Part shown: piece after piece, positions 63,087-64,000 of the stretch
How positions within the stretch are numbered: position 1 is the first letter of the stretch
Layout of the letters: each line of letters starts with the position of its first letter
Source: Fasciolopsis buskii
Taxonomy: Eukaryota > Platyhelminthes > Trematoda > Plagiorchiida > Fasciolidae
NCBI GenBank assembly: GCA_008360955.1
Contig: LUCM01010038.1
Coordinates: 79,015-143,014 of the forward strand
Direction: 5' to 3'
Length of the DNA stretch: 64,000 nucleotides
Notes under the pieces: model-generated
Database searches by the model: none
The model's input: the letters and a program-made list of their open reading frames with translations, nothing else
Told to the model about the DNA's origin: nothing
Program-made: the position numbers and the translations under genes

Positions 63087-64000
63087 GTTTCCTTTTCATT
63101 TCGCCTACATTTTGTGGCATATCTGCACGTTTATATTTTTTGTATGATTTGATCAATGAACAGGTTTTTAGGGCAAAAATTTAATTTCTCTGTGCACTAG
63201 TTTCTGATCCTAACCGTGATATTTCATCTCGGCAAAATCCATTCATTTGTACGAGTATTGAGTTTCTCGGCATGCGATTCCTTAACGGTGCTGTTGCATG
63301 TACGCCATTTTTTCACTTTATTATGAAGGTTCGATATATTCGACCAGTTGCAGATTCGTTCTGGTAGATGCTGAGCTTGTCTCGTCATGGCCGCGCTTAT
63401 TTGTCTAATTGATTTCCCACATGCAGTATCAGTGCAATTCGCTGAGTGCACTTGCTTCATGGTAGTCAATGGATGTCATTTTTCTTTACGCACCGGGTCG
63501 CTTTGTGTATCAACGGCATGCTTGTGAGAGTCAACTCTGATAGATACACATGGTACACAAATCAGAACAATCCGCCACTTTATTTTTGCACTAAGCTGCA
63601 TGTATATCTTATGCCATTGGGACCATGGTGAAAAAGATTCGCAAATCAGCGGAGTTATTTCAGAGGAGAGGTGGCCGGCTGAGAGGTTCATGTGCTCCTG
63701 AAAGTTACCCATTCACAAATTCTAAATTCATCGAATCACACGATTGCTTTCAGTTCCAACCTTGAGCGTAATCATTGTAAGGTCGCTGCTTGTGACAAAA
63801 TATTTTATTGTCTGGTGGGTGATTATTACACCCAATTTATTGACATCTTATGTGAAATTCTGTGCCGCTTAGTTACCTTATTGTGTACCATACAAGGACG
63901 TTGTTTGAGCTGCTTGGCGCTAATCCAAAAACAGCCGTCGAAAAATGCATAATTTCCACTAATTTTTATGTAGCAGCCGGTCGGACTCCAGACGAATCCC
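63087..64000. other. Intron or unrecognised WDR7 sequence to the window edge
   Basis: No further WDR7 block seen. A terminal open frame at 63692-63952 has no family resemblance. Confidence 0.4.

Noticed and set aside
1..64000. CRISPR arrays, operons, ribosome binding sites, riboswitches
   Set aside because: The window is animal nuclear DNA with spliced exons; no regularly spaced repeats or bacterial signals were seen.

Overview
The window looks like nuclear DNA of a flatworm, most probably a digenean fluke. It is intron-rich, has no operons, and carries tRNA-derived SINEs, RTE/CR1/Jockey-type LINE relics with GAT-repeat tails, TA microsatellites and hammerhead-like repeats of the schistosome SINE type. 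The genus cannot be fixed from the sequence alone.

One protein-coding gene fills almost the whole window on the + strand. It is an ortholog of WDR7 (Rabconnectin-3 beta), the WD40 partner of the V-ATPase regulator Rabconnectin-3. The coding start is at 6323 and at least twenty exon segments can be followed to about 63086; the C-terminal part lies beyond the right edge. Exons were found by similarity to the WDR7 family recalled from memory, GT/AG borders and codon-phase bookkeeping. Most joins agree in phase. Three joins are unresolved: 34039 to 34949, 37651 to 37715, and about 37849 to 39159.

The rest is mostly repeat debris. Upstream of the gene there is a CR1-like LINE relic (about 2690-4740). 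Inside introns there are RTE-type LINE copies at 17250-20342 (nearly complete), 41828-44699, 54228-55746 (reverse transcriptase deleted) and several fragments. A second LINE subfamily lies at 44869-47270 and 12236-13030, the latter split by a SINE. A Jockey-like relic lies at 14104-15890. tRNA-derived SINEs occur at about 12577, 13838, 32660, 38378 and 48775. A repeat family flanked by TA microsatellites occurs at 21740-22190 and 36390-36900, and an LTR-like piece occurs on the minus strand near 23640-24100. Nearly all recognisable LINEs lie in the same orientation as the host gene.

The most unusual feature is a short element with terminal inverted repeats, present at 47281-47477 and 57420-57704. 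Its core folds like a hammerhead ribozyme, and in the second copy it also carries a tRNA-like head. It joins parts that are normally associated with schistosome-type SINEs to DNA-transposon-like ends.
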